A DNA stretch of 64,000 nucleotides. Source: Leifsonia sp040686855. GTDB lineage: Bacteria > Actinomycetota > Actinomycetes > Actinomycetales > Microbacteriaceae. A program made the position numbers and the translations under genes. This document shows, in pieces, positions 50,254-58,258 of the stretch (positions are counted from its first letter, which is position 1; each line of letters begins with the position of its first letter). The notes under the pieces are model-generated. The model ran no database searches. It was given only the letters and a program-made list of their open reading frames with translations, and had not been told where the DNA came from. Where the stretch lies: contig NZ_JBFBOG010000002.1 of the NCBI RefSeq assembly GCF_040686855.1, forward strand, positions 806,001 to 870,000, given 5' to 3'.

Positions 50254-51815
50254 CCTCGGCCCGCGTGGCGGGCGCCCCGACCGGTGGTGCGGGCCGACGG
50301 CGCCCGCGCCTCCGTCCGTTCCGCTCCTGGACGCTGCGCAGCCGCGTGGTGCTCGTCGTCGTGGCGATGCTCGCGGTGCTCGGCGCCGTGATCGGGACGG
50401 TCAGCGTCTTCGCTCTGCAGAACTACCTGATGCAGCGGCTGGACGGGCAGCTCACCTCCGCGCTCGAGCGCGGGCAGCACGCCGCCGACCGGATCTACGG
50501 CGACCAGCCGACCGGGCCGGACGTGATCGGCATCGTGCAGACGCCCGGCCAGCAGACCGGCACGTTCGGCGTGGTCCGCAGCGGCGACATGCTGAAGTAC
50601 CCCGTCATCCTGTCCGAGCGGCCCACCGGAGGCTCCCCGGATCAGCCCGTCGCGCCGCAGCAGGTGCCCATCTCGACCACGGCCCTCCTGTCCCTCCCGT
50701 CGGACGGGCGCCCGCGCACGATCGATCTCGGTTCGACCCTGGGCGCGTACCGCGTCGCAGCCGTCGAGCTCACCAACGGCGACAGCGTCATCATCGGCCT
50801 GCCGCTCAGCGAGGTCAACGCGACGGTGTCCCAGCTCACGCTGGTCATCGTCCTGGTGACGCTCGCCGGCCTCATCTTCGCCTTCCTCATCGCGAACGTC
50901 ATCGTGCGCCTGGCGATGCGGCCCCTGGAGCGCGTCGCCGGGACCGCCGAGCAGGTCTCGAAGCTGCCGCTCGACCGCGGCGACGTCGCGCTGTCCGTGC
51001 GCGTTCCCGAGACCGACACGGACGAGCACACGGAGGTCGGCCGGGTGGGATCGGCGTTCAACCGGATGCTCGGCCACGTCGCGTCCGCGCTCACGGCCCG
51101 ACAGGCGAGCGAGCAGAAGGTGCGCCAGTTCGTCGCGGACGCCAGCCACGAGTTGCGGACGCCGCTCGCGTCCATCCGCGGCTACGCCGAGCTGACCCGC
51201 CGCGCGCCGCACGAGCTGCCGCCGGACGTCACGCGCTCGCTCGGGCGCATCGAGTCCGAGGCGACCCGGATGACCTCGCTCGTCGAAGACCTCCTGCTCC
51301 TCGCGCGCCTCGATGAGGGCCGTGAGCTCGACCGCGATCCGGTCGACCTCACGCTGCTTCTCGTGGATGCGCTCAGCGACGCGCACGCGGCGGGACCCGG
51401 CCACGAGTGGGTGCTCGACCTGCCGGAGGAGCCGGTGGAGGTGGTCGGGGACGCTCCGCGCCTGCACCAGGTGCTGATGAACCTCCTCGCGAACGCGCGC
51501 GTCCACACGCCGGAGGGCACGAAGGTGACGGCCGGCCTGCGGGCCGAGGGCGACCGTGCGGTGGTCACGGTCGCGGACAACGGCCCCGGCATCCCGGAGG
51601 AGCTGCAGGCGACGCTGTTCGAGAGGTTCGCCCGCGGCGACAGCTCGCGCAACCGGGCCACCGGATCCACCGGGCTCGGCCTCGCCATCGTGCAGGCCGT
51701 TGTGCAGGCGCACGGGGGAGAGGTGACGGTGGCGAGCGAGCCCGGCAGCACCGTCTTCACCGTCACGCTGCCGCTCGCGCCGGCCGATTTGCCAACGGCC
51801 GCGCCCATCCCGTAA
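50250..51815 (+). CDS. sensor histidine kinase
   Basis: 521 residues: an Arg-rich start, a first helix (VVLVVVAMLAVLGAVIGTVSVFAL), an extracellular sensor loop of about 150 residues, a second helix (LTLVIVLVTLAGLIFAFLIANVIV), HAMP, then the HisKA motif DASHELRTPL (H300) and HATPase boxes (NLLANARVHTP, DNGPGIP, GLGLAIV). It phosphorylates the response regulator whose gene overlaps by ATGA. The L10 promoter overlaps its stop codon. Confidence 0.92.
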   Translation: MTSARVAGAPTGGAGRRRPRLRPFRSWTLRSRVVLVVVAMLAVLGAVIGTVSVFALQNYLMQRLDGQLTSALERGQHAADRIYGDQPTGPDVIGIVQTPGQQTGTFGVVRSGDMLKYPVILSERPTGGSPDQPVAPQQVPISTTALLSLPSDGRPRTIDLGSTLGAYRVAAVELTNGDSVIIGLPLSEVNATVSQLTLVIVLVTLAGLIFAFLIANVIVRLAMRPLERVAGTAEQVSKLPLDRGDVALSVRVPETDTDEHTEVGRVGSAFNRMLGHVASALTARQASEQKVRQFVADASHELRTPLASIRGYAELTRRAPHELPPDVTRSLGRIESEATRMTSLVEDLLLLARLDEGRELDRDPVDLTLLLVDALSDAHAAGPGHEWVLDLPEEPVEVVGDAPRLHQVLMNLLANARVHTPEGTKVTAGLRAEGDRAVVTVADNGPGIPEELQATLFERFARGDSSRNRATGSTGLGLAIVQAVVQAHGGEVTVASEPGSTVFTVTLPLAPADLPTAAPIP

Positions 51816-51818
51816 CCT
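51789..51818 (+). promoter_or_regulatory. promoter of the rplJ-rplL operon
   Basis: TTGCCA (51789-51794) and TAACCT (51813-51818) with an 18-bp spacer lie within the end of the kinase gene; the -10 box contains its TAA stop. The predicted start near 51825 gives a leader of about 200 nt. Confidence 0.5.
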
Positions 51819-51824
51819 GTACGG

Positions 51825-52000
51825 AGCCAAAGACCGCTGGTCGTCGTGCATGCACGACCGAAGATCCACTCAGGTGGGCGCCCGCGCAGGTGTGTGAAGC
51901 AAACTCCGCAAGTCTCTTGCGTGTCCAGCTCCGTGCGTCTGCGCCGGAGCTTTTTTCTTTGTCCAGGGGGCTCTGGTCGGCGCACCGCTCCCGCGGTGTG
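51825..52000 (+). ncRNA. ribosomal protein L10 leader
   Basis: A structured 5' leader: hairpins GGTCGT...ACGACC (about 51839-51860) and CGCAAG-TCT-CTTGCG (51908-51922), followed by an attenuator terminator. This is the layout of the L10 leader family, where L10 (with L7/L12) binds the RNA and shuts off its own operon. Confidence 0.7.
51927..51958 (+). terminator. attenuator terminator in the L10 leader
   Basis: AGCTCCG (51927-51933) pairs with CGGAGCT (51945-51951), directly followed by TTTTTT. It lies 70 nt before rplJ inside its leader, so it must be conditional. Confidence 0.75.
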
Positions 52001-52026
52001 CGACGAAGAAGATTGAGGAGTAGGCC

Positions 52027-52542
52027 ATGGCGAACAAGGAAGCCACGGTTGCCGAGCTCGAGGGACTGTTCGAGAGCTCGACCGCCGTTCTGCTGACCGA
52101 GTACCGCGGTCTCACTGTTGCTCAGCTCAAGACGCTGCGCAAGTCCATCAGTGAGCACGCGACGTACGCCGTGGTGAAGAACACGCTGACCAAGATCGCG
52201 GCCAACAACAAGGGCATCTCGTCGTTCGACGAGGAGCTCGCTGGTCCGTCCGCGATCGCCTTCGTGCACGGTGACCCGGTCGCCGTCGCGAAGTCGCTGC
52301 GTGACTTCGCCAAGGCAAACCCTCTGCTGGTGGTCAAGGGCGGTTACTTCGACGGTAACCCGCTGACCGCAGAAGAGGTAGGCAAGCTCGCCGACCTCGA
52401 GTCCCGTGAGGTTCTGCTGGCCAAGCTGGCCGGCGCCTTCAAGGCCTCGCTGTTCGGAGCCGCATATCTGTTCAACGCACCGCTGTCGAAGGCCGTTCGC
52501 ACGGTCGACGCGCTGCGTGAGAAGCAGGAGTCCGCTGCCTGA
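52027..52542 (+). CDS. rplJ: 50S ribosomal protein L10
   Basis: 171 residues: MANKEATVAELEGLFESSTAVLLTEYRGLTVAQLKTLR, NTLTKIAANNKG, SLRDFAKANPLLVVKGGYFDG and LFGAAYLFNAPLSKAVRTVDAL are the expected L10 features. It anchors L7/L12 dimers on the ribosome. GATTGAGGAGTAGGCC precedes the ATG; an attenuated leader lies upstream. Confidence 0.98.
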   Translation: MANKEATVAELEGLFESSTAVLLTEYRGLTVAQLKTLRKSISEHATYAVVKNTLTKIAANNKGISSFDEELAGPSAIAFVHGDPVAVAKSLRDFAKANPLLVVKGGYFDGNPLTAEEVGKLADLESREVLLAKLAGAFKASLFGAAYLFNAPLSKAVRTVDALREKQESAA

Positions 52543-52595
52543 TCCGTTCCGGATCCTGCACGCGGTGAGTAACCACAGAAACTAAGGAGAGAACA

Positions 52596-52985
52596 ATGGC
52601 AAAGCTGTCGACTGACGAGCTGCTGGACGCGTTCAAGGAGCTCACGCTCATCGAGCTCAGCGAGTTCGTGAAGAAGTTCGAGGAGACCTTCGAGGTCACC
52701 GCCGCCGCCCCCGTCGCCGTGGCCGCCCCGGCCGCCGGTGGTGCGGGCGCCGCTGCCGAAGAGGTCGAGGAGAAGGACTCCTTCGACGTCGTCCTCGAGG
52801 CCGCCGGTGACAAGAAGATCCAGGTCATCAAGGAGGTGCGCGCCCTCACCAGCCTCGGCCTCGGTGAGGCGAAGGCCCTCGTCGATGGCGCGCCGAGCAC
52901 CGTGCTCGAGGGCGCCAACAAGGAGACCGCCGACAAGGCGAAGGCCCAGCTCGAAGAGGCTGGCGCCACCGTCACCCTCAAGTAA
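52596..52985 (+). CDS. rplL: 50S ribosomal protein L7/L12
   Basis: 129 residues: N-terminal dimer domain (LSTDELLDAFKELTLIELSEFVKKFEETF), Ala-rich hinge, C-terminal factor-binding domain (KIQVIKEVRALTSLGLGEAKALVDGAP). It recruits translation factors to the ribosome. The ATG follows AAGGAGAGAAC, 53 nt after rplJ on the same transcript. Confidence 0.98.
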   Translation: MAKLSTDELLDAFKELTLIELSEFVKKFEETFEVTAAAPVAVAAPAAGGAGAAAEEVEEKDSFDVVLEAAGDKKIQVIKEVRALTSLGLGEAKALVDGAPSTVLEGANKETADKAKAQLEEAGATVTLK

Positions 52986-52990
52986 TTCGC

Positions 52991-53008
52991 GCCCCTCGGG
53001 GCTCTTCT
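52991..53008 (+). terminator. terminator after rplL
   Basis: GCCCCTCGGGGC (52991-53002), then TCTTCTT: a short stem with a pyrimidine tail 6 nt after the stop. Confidence 0.55.
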
Positions 53009-53040
53009 TACTGACAGGCTGACAGGCTCGTCTACGCGAC

Positions 53041-53110
53041 GCGGACTCCTCGTTTAGAGAGTGTCCGCGTTGTGGAGGGCGTCGCCCCCGACAACGGGGC
53101 GACGCCCTCC
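53041..53110. repeat. two consecutive long hairpins
   Basis: GCGGAC (53041-53046) pairs with GTCCGC (53063-53068). Then GGAGGGCGTCGCCCC (53074-53088) pairs perfectly over 15 bp with 53096-53110. No T-run follows either. It may be a backup terminator or a stable 3'-end/processing structure of the rplJ-rplL mRNA. Confidence 0.6.
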
Positions 53111-53220
53111 GTGCGTTAAGCGACGTGCGGACGCGGATGCTCATCCATCCATCGCGTCCGATCGCGCCTGCCCGCGTGCATCGGTGTGCAAGGACGCACA
53201 ACCGGAAGAAGAACCACCGA

Positions 53221-53364
53221 ATGAATACGAGTTCCTGGCGTACCTACGCCGCCCACCTGCGCGACTTCGGTCACGCACTGCTCCACGGGGACGACCGCGA
53301 TAGCGGCTGTCACCCGCCGGATCTGTACCGCAGGACCCTCCTCTGGAATCGGTACCTGCGGTGA
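53221..53364 (+). CDS. small ORF (47 aa), hypothetical
   Basis: A 47-codon frame from ATG 53221, with GGAAGAAG about 10 nt before. It is rich in His and Arg (TYAAHLRDFGHALLHGDDRDSG, DLYRRTLLWNRYLR) with one Cys. No family recognised. It stands between the rplL hairpins and a strong terminator 7 nt after its stop, so transcript ends fit a real gene, but coding character is uncertain. Confidence 0.4.
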   Translation: MNTSSWRTYAAHLRDFGHALLHGDDRDSGCHPPDLYRRTLLWNRYLR

Positions 53365-53370
53365 CACCCT

Positions 53371-53408
53371 GAAGCGCCCCCGGTCACCCGGCCGGGGGCG
53401 CTTCGTCG
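53371..53408 (+). terminator. terminator after the small ORF
   Basis: GAAGCGCCCCCGG (53371-53383) pairs perfectly with 53392-53404 around an 8-nt loop, followed by GTCGTGTC. It separates the small ORF from the methyltransferase gene. Confidence 0.75.
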
Positions 53409-53428
53409 TGTCTGGCTACGATGAGCGC

Positions 53429-54076
53429 GTGACCGAACCCGACGACGTGACCGAGACCCGCACCGCCTACGACATCGTCGCCGAGGACTACGCCGAGCTG
53501 CTGCGCGACGAGCTCGCGCGGAGCGAGTACGACCGGGCGATGCTCGGAGTGTTCGCCGAGCGCGTCGTCCGCGCGGGCGGCGGGCTCGTCGGCGACCTGG
53601 GGTGCGGTCCCGGCCGGATCGCCGTCCACCTGGCGGGCCTCGGGCTCGACGTCGTCGGGATCGACCTGTCGCCGCAGATGGTGGAGGTGGCGCGGCGGGA
53701 CCATCCGGACCTGCGATTCGAGGTCGGGTCGATGGCCGCGCTGCCGTTCGGCGACGGGGAGCTGGCCGGCGCGCTCGCGTGGTATTCGATCATCCACACG
53801 CCCGACGAGCGACAGGACGCGCTGTTCGCGGAGTTCGCGCGGGTGACGCGTCCGGGCGGCGCGCTCCTGCTCGCGTTCCAGGTGGGCGCAGAGGTGGTAC
53901 ATCTCACCCACGCGTACGGCCACGACATCGATCTGCGCACGCGCCGTCAGGATCCCGGGCGGGTGAAGCAGCGGCTGGCCGACGCCGGCTTCGCCGAGGC
54001 GGCCGAGCTCATCACCCAGCCCGTCCCGCCGCAGAAGTCGCCGCAGGCCTACGTCCTCGCCATTCGACAAATATAG
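53429..54076 (+). CDS. class I SAM-dependent methyltransferase
   Basis: 215 residues with the methyltransferase-11 fold: VGDLGCGPGRIAVHLA (SAM loop), VVGIDLSPQMVEVAR, LPFGDGELAGALAWYSIIH, and FARVTRPGGALLLAFQV. The acceptor is unknown. I chose GTG 53429 because TACGAT ends 6 nt before it and the other GTG (53408) directly abuts the terminator stem. A MarR-type operator overlaps its stop codon. Confidence 0.87.
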   Translation: MTEPDDVTETRTAYDIVAEDYAELLRDELARSEYDRAMLGVFAERVVRAGGGLVGDLGCGPGRIAVHLAGLGLDVVGIDLSPQMVEVARRDHPDLRFEVGSMAALPFGDGELAGALAWYSIIHTPDERQDALFAEFARVTRPGGALLLAFQVGAEVVHLTHAYGHDIDLRTRRQDPGRVKQRLADAGFAEAAELITQPVPPQKSPQAYVLAIRQI

Positions 54077-54096
54077 GCAAGCTATATATAATTGTC
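54066..54096. promoter_or_regulatory. MarR operator region
   Basis: ATATAG-GCAAG-CTATAT (54071-54087) is a perfect inverted repeat set in an AT-rich stretch, bordered by GACAA and TTGTC. It overlaps the methyltransferase stop codon and lies just before the MarR start, suggesting autoregulation. Confidence 0.6.
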
Positions 54097-54099
54097 TCC

Positions 54100-54564
54100 A
54101 TGCCCGAGACACCCGAACTCCACCAGATCCTCGGCGACCTCGTCGTCGCCGCACACCGTCTCACCCGGCTCGCCGCCCGCGTCACCGGCAGCACCGAGTC
54201 TCCCGCCACGTGGCGCACCATCAGCGTCCTGCAGACGACCGGGCCCATGCGGCTCGGCGAGCTCGCAACGCAGAGCCGGGTCTCGCAGCCGACGATGACC
54301 AAGATCGTCCGCAACCTCGTCGAGGCCGAATGGGTGAAGCGCATCGCCGACACCGACGACGCGCGCGCCTGGCAGGTCGCCGTCACCGACAAGGGCGCCG
54401 CCGCGTTCCAGGCCTGGCGCGACGAGCTGTCCGCCGCGCTGGTCCCGATGTTCGCCGACCTCAGCGAGGATGAGCTGGCCGCCATGCGCTCCACCGTCGA
54501 GATCATCGCGTCGCGGGTCGATCTCTCCAACGCCACCAGCGCCGCGCTCGCCGGCACCCGCTGA
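54100..54564 (+). CDS. MarR-family transcriptional regulator
   Basis: 154 residues: a dimerisation helix, the winged helix-turn-helix (MRLGELATQSRVSQPTMTKIVRNLVEAEWVKR, followed by the wing DTDDARAWQVAVTDKG) and a C-terminal dimer helix. It probably represses itself and the exporter that follows by 55 nt. The ATG has no strong ribosome-binding site. Confidence 0.9.
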   Translation: MPETPELHQILGDLVVAAHRLTRLAARVTGSTESPATWRTISVLQTTGPMRLGELATQSRVSQPTMTKIVRNLVEAEWVKRIADTDDARAWQVAVTDKGAAAFQAWRDELSAALVPMFADLSEDELAAMRSTVEIIASRVDLSNATSAALAGTR

Positions 54565-54619
54565 GCGCCCGCGACGCCCCCCGAAACCTCACCAGTCACC
54601 AAGGAGCCGATTCCCCTCC

Positions 54620-55858
54620 ATGTCCCATGAACGCCCCGCCAGCATCCTCAAGCAGCCGACCGCCGTCTGGGCCGTCGCCTTCGCCTCCGTCATCGCCTTC
54701 ATGGGCATCGGGCTCGTCGACCCGATCCTCCCGGCGATCGCGAAGAGCCTGCAGGCCACGCCCACGCAGACCGAGATGCTGTTCACGAGCTACCTCCTCA
54801 TCACCGGCGCCGCCATGTTCTTCACGAGCTGGATCTCCAGCCGCATCGGCGCCAAGAAGACGCTTCTCATCGGCCTCGCGCTGATCGTCGTGTTCGCGCT
54901 CGCCGCCGGCCTGTCGCAGAACGTGGAGTCGATCATCGGATTCCGTGCAGGCTGGGGCCTCGGCAACGCGCTCTTCATATCCACCGCTCTCGCGACGATC
55001 GTCGGCGCGGCGTCCGGCGGCACCTCGTCCGCGATCATCCTGTACGAGGCGGCGCTCGGTCTCGGCATCGCCATCGGCCCGCTGCTCGGCGGCCTGCTGG
55101 GCAGCTGGAGCTGGCGCGGGCCGTTCTTCGGCACCGCGACCCTCATGGCGATCGGCTTCATCGCGATCGTCTCGCTGCTCAAGAACAACGGCGAGAAGCC
55201 GCAGCCGACGAAGCTCTCCGCGCCGTTCCGCGCGCTCGGGCGTCCGGCACTCGGCTTCCTCGCCGGCGCCGCCCTGTTCTACAACATCGGCTTCTTCGTG
55301 CTCCTGGCCTACACGCCGTTCGCGCTGGTGCCGCTGGGCGTCGAGGATGCGATCAGCCTCGGCCTCATCTTCTTCGGCTGGGGCGTCGCGCTCGCCGTCA
55401 CCTCGGTCTGGGTCGCCCCGCTCCTCACCGCGCGGATGCCCCGGACGCGCGTCCTCTGGCTGGTCATGCCGCTCCTCGCGCTCGACCTGCTCGCCGCCGG
55501 GCTCCTGGTCGGCTCGCTCGTCGCCCTCATCGTGTGCGTGATCGTGGGCGGCCTGCTCCTCGGCATCCTGAACACGGTGCTCACCGAGTGCGTGATGGAG
55601 GCGACCGACCTGCCCCGCGCTGTCGCGTCCAGCGCCTACTCGGGCGTCCGCTTCCTCGGCGGCGCCGTGGCCCCGCCCGCGGCGACGCTGCTCGCCGACA
55701 CCGTCAGCCGTTCGATGCCGTTCTACGCAGGCGCCCTCTCGGTGCTCGTCGCGGCCGCGCTCATCGTGATCGGCCACAAGCACCTGAAGCGCGTGGATGC
55801 TCCCCATGAGACGGCGCAGCAGGAGGCCGAGGTGCTGGCGCTCGCCGACGCCGACTGA
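54620..55858 (+). CDS. MFS transporter, probable drug exporter
   Basis: 412 residues with 12 predicted helices; the first includes AVAFASVIAFMGIGLVDPILPAIA, then LFTSYLLITGAAMFFTSWISSRIGAKKTLL carries the family's loop 2-3 motif (RIGAKK). The DHA1 drug-efflux layout and the preceding MarR gene suggest export of a toxic compound as the MarR ligand. AAGGAG lies further than usual before the ATG. A terminator follows. Confidence 0.9.
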   Translation: MSHERPASILKQPTAVWAVAFASVIAFMGIGLVDPILPAIAKSLQATPTQTEMLFTSYLLITGAAMFFTSWISSRIGAKKTLLIGLALIVVFALAAGLSQNVESIIGFRAGWGLGNALFISTALATIVGAASGGTSSAIILYEAALGLGIAIGPLLGGLLGSWSWRGPFFGTATLMAIGFIAIVSLLKNNGEKPQPTKLSAPFRALGRPALGFLAGAALFYNIGFFVLLAYTPFALVPLGVEDAISLGLIFFGWGVALAVTSVWVAPLLTARMPRTRVLWLVMPLLALDLLAAGLLVGSLVALIVCVIVGGLLLGILNTVLTECVMEATDLPRAVASSAYSGVRFLGGAVAPPAATLLADTVSRSMPFYAGALSVLVAAALIVIGHKHLKRVDAPHETAQQEAEVLALADAD

Positions 55859-55874
55859 CGAGCACGGAGGGAGC

Positions 55875-55886
55875 GGGAACGTTCCC
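55875..55886. promoter_or_regulatory. palindrome GGGAACGTTCCC
   Basis: A perfect 12-bp palindrome with central CG, of LacI-operator type, 17 nt after the MFS stop. It is not near any promoter I can identify, so its role is doubtful. Confidence 0.25.
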
Positions 55887-55894
55887 ACCTATTC

Positions 55895-55932
55895 GAAGAG
55901 CCGCCCTGTCGAAACAGAGCGGCTCTTCCCGT
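55895..55932 (+). terminator. terminator after the MFS gene
   Basis: GAAGAGCCGC (55895-55904) pairs with GCGGCTCTTC (55919-55928), with an inner CTGT-CGAA-ACAG extension. Its position allows it to serve the marR-MFS transcript. Confidence 0.75.
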
Positions 55933-56066
55933 CATGTGGGCCCCGAAAGCCCGACGGGCGACCCCATCAGCACACCGTGCCTACCCGAAAGGCGCGCTCT
56001 GCCGGATGATCGCGCATCCATTGTCTCAGACCGTGGGAGCGTTTCCGGCCAGAGAGGCGATTCCGC

Positions 56067-57092
56067 TCATCCGCGCGCGGCGGGGGGAGCGGTGGACGAC
56101 CGCACGACCAGGCTCACGGGGGAGCGGACCGACGACGTCCTCGGGTCCGCACCCGCCAGCTCGTCCAGGAGGATGCGCGCGGCGGTCGCGCCCTGCTCGA
56201 ACGGGTCCTGCGCCATGGTGGTGAGCCCGAAGCCGGCGGCGTAGTCGTGGTCGTCGATGCCGATCACCGACAGATCCTCCGGAACCCGGAGCCCGTGGTC
56301 GCCCGCGGCGAGGATGGCGCCGAATGCCATCTCGTCCGACCCGGCGAACACGGCGGTCGGCCGGGGGCCCGGACGTTCCAGCAGGCTGTTCATGGCCGCC
56401 CGGCTCTCGGGCAGCGAGAAGCCGCCCGGGATGATCCACTCCGGCCGCACAGGCAGGCCGGCGTCCTTCATCGCCTTCCGGAAGCCGTGCAGCCGCCCGA
56501 TCGGCACCTGGCTGTTCAGGCCCTCCTCGTCCTCGCCGCCGAGGTGGGCGATGGCGGTGTGGCCGAGCGAGATGAGGTGCGAGGTCGCCGTGTAGGCGGT
56601 CGACGGCTCGTCGATGCCCACGCTGCGCAGCCCCTTCACCGGGCCGCCGACCACGATCGTCGGGTGCCCGAGCGTCGCCAGCTGCTCGCGTTCCTCCGTG
56701 GTGAAGTCGAGGCAGAGCGCGAGGAGCGCATCCGTCCGCTTGCGCAGGATGCTCCGGTGGAACACCCGCTCGCGGTCGCCGCGGTGGCCACCGAGGTTGA
56801 ACAGGATCATGTCGTAGCTCGCCGACCGGAGCTCCGCATCCACGCCCTCGAGCACCTGCGTGTAGAACCAGCGGCTCACCGACGGGACGACGACACCCAT
56901 GGCCAGCGTGCGTCCGCTCGCGAGCCCGGACGCGCTCGACGACGCGACGTAGCCGAGCTCGTCCGCGGCGCGCCGCACGGCCGCCCGCGTCTTGTCCGAG
57001 ACGTTCGGGAGACCGCGCAGCGCCCGCGAGACGGTGGCCGTCGAGACTCCGGTCGCGCGCGCGACCTCCTCGATCCCCGCCATCGTGGACAT
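56067..57092 (-). CDS. LacI-family transcriptional regulator
   Basis: 341 residues: N-terminal LacI helix-turn-helix (GIEEVARATGVSTATVSRALRG, hinge near 50-60) and a periplasmic-binding-like domain (TLAMGVVVPSVSRWF, VGIDEPSTAY, AVFAGSDEMAFGAILA, VIGIDDHDYAAGFGLTTM). It is the last gene of the sugar ABC operon (4-nt gap to the preceding gene) and should bind the paired CAAGCG-type operators before the substrate-binding gene. ATG 57092 or 57083. Confidence 0.92.
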   Translation of the reverse strand: MSTMAGIEEVARATGVSTATVSRALRGLPNVSDKTRAAVRRAADELGYVASSSASGLASGRTLAMGVVVPSVSRWFYTQVLEGVDAELRSASYDMILFNLGGHRGDRERVFHRSILRKRTDALLALCLDFTTEEREQLATLGHPTIVVGGPVKGLRSVGIDEPSTAYTATSHLISLGHTAIAHLGGEDEEGLNSQVPIGRLHGFRKAMKDAGLPVRPEWIIPGGFSLPESRAAMNSLLERPGPRPTAVFAGSDEMAFGAILAAGDHGLRVPEDLSVIGIDDHDYAAGFGLTTMAQDPFEQGATAARILLDELAGADPRTSSVRSPVSLVVRSSTAPPAARG

Positions 57093-57096
57093 CCGA

Positions 57097-57336
57097 TCAG
57101 GAGTTCTGGTGCGCGCGCTGCCGCTCCTCGGCCTCCTGCCGCCGCGCGATGATGCGACGACGCAGCTGCAGGAGGCCGACGAAGGCGAGCACGAGCACCA
57201 GCAGGGTGATCGCCCAGCCCAATGCGGGCTGACCGGTCAGCTCGCACCAGATGGTGATCGCGAGGAAGACGACCCCGAAGAACCCGACGAAGCCGAGTCC
57301 GACGTCGACCGTCTCGCGCGAGTCGTTCCAGCGCAT
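57097..57336 (-). CDS. small membrane protein (79 aa) in the sugar ABC operon
   Basis: 79 residues: two hydrophobic helices (GLGFVGFFGVVFLAITIW and LGWAITLLVLVLAFVGLL) and a strongly basic tail (RRRIIARRQEAEERQRA). It sits 4 nt from both the permease and the LacI gene, so it is surely co-transcribed. No family recognised; it could help assemble the permease. Confidence 0.75.
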   Translation of the reverse strand: MRWNDSRETVDVGLGFVGFFGVVFLAITIWCELTGQPALGWAITLLVLVLAFVGLLQLRRRIIARRQEAEERQRAHQNS

Positions 57337-57340
57337 GGGA

Positions 57341-58258
57341 TCAGCCCTTCACGCCGCCGGCCGTCAGACCCGCGACGATGCGGCGCTGGAAGATCAGCAC
57401 CAGGATGATCAGAGGCACGACCACGATGGTGCCCGCCGCCATGATGGCGGTGTAGGGCTCCTGGTGCGGCTGGGTGCCGGTGAAGGAGGCGATGGCCACG
57501 GTGACGGGCTGCGTCCGGTCGCTCGACAGCTGGCTGGAGATCAGGAACTCGTTCCAGGACGAGATGAACGCCAGGATCGCGGTCGTGAACACAGCGGGGG
57601 CCGCCAGCGGCAGGATCACCTTGCGGAACGCCTGCGCCTGCGTGCAGCCGTCGATGCGGGCCGCTTCCTCGAGGTCCCACGGCATCTCGCGGAAGAACGA
57701 CGTCAGCGTGTACACCGTCAGCGGCAGCGCGAACGAGATCTCCGGGATGATCAGCGCCTGGTAGGTGCCCATCCACCCGATGTTCGTGAAGAGCTGGAAC
57801 AGCGGGGTGATGAGCGCGACGCCCGGGAACATCGACGCCGCCAGGATCACGCCGAGCACGATGCCCTTGAACTTGAAGTCCAGGCGGGCGAGCGCGTACG
57901 AGGCGAAGATGCCGACGATGAGCGAGATGACCGTGACGCAGATGCCGATGAACAGCGAGTTCAGCAGCGCGCCCGGCAGGTTGTTGCCGAGCTGCGTGGA
58001 CAGGGCGGTCGCGTAGTTGTCCCAGGTGAAGTGGGTGAACCACGGGGTGTTGTCGAAGGTGTAGCCCACGTCGCGGAACGACGTGACGACCATCCAGTAG
58101 AACGGCAGCAGGCACCACAGGACGATGACGATCGCCTGGATCCCCGTGCGGGCGCTCTGGTTGCGACGGCGGCGCACCGCGGTGCGGCGCTTCGTCCCGG
58201 TGCGGGGGAGGCTGTCGGCCTCGGTCGTGGCCGCGGCGGGCCCGGCGACGGCGGTCAT
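57341..58258 (-). CDS. carbohydrate ABC transporter permease, MalG type
   Basis: 305 residues with six helices and the EAA loop EEAARIDGCTQAQAFRKVILPL that docks the ATPase. The ATG at 58258 overlaps the stop of the MalF-type partner. A long basic N-terminus precedes the first helix (IQAIVIVLWCLLPFYWMVV). It forms the channel for an imported sugar or oligosaccharide together with the neighbouring permease. Confidence 0.92.
   Translation of the reverse strand: MTAVAGPAAATTEADSLPRTGTKRRTAVRRRRNQSARTGIQAIVIVLWCLLPFYWMVVTSFRDVGYTFDNTPWFTHFTWDNYATALSTQLGNNLPGALLNSLFIGICVTVISLIVGIFASYALARLDFKFKGIVLGVILAASMFPGVALITPLFQLFTNIGWMGTYQALIIPEISFALPLTVYTLTSFFREMPWDLEEAARIDGCTQAQAFRKVILPLAAPAVFTTAILAFISSWNEFLISSQLSSDRTQPVTVAIASFTGTQPHQEPYTAIMAAGTIVVVPLIILVLIFQRRIVAGLTAGGVKG

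Noticed and set aside
55875..55886. GGGAACGTTCCC as a LacI operator for the sugar importer
   Set aside because: It lies at the 3' end of the LacI gene and the MFS gene, far from any promoter, and differs from the CAAGCG sites.
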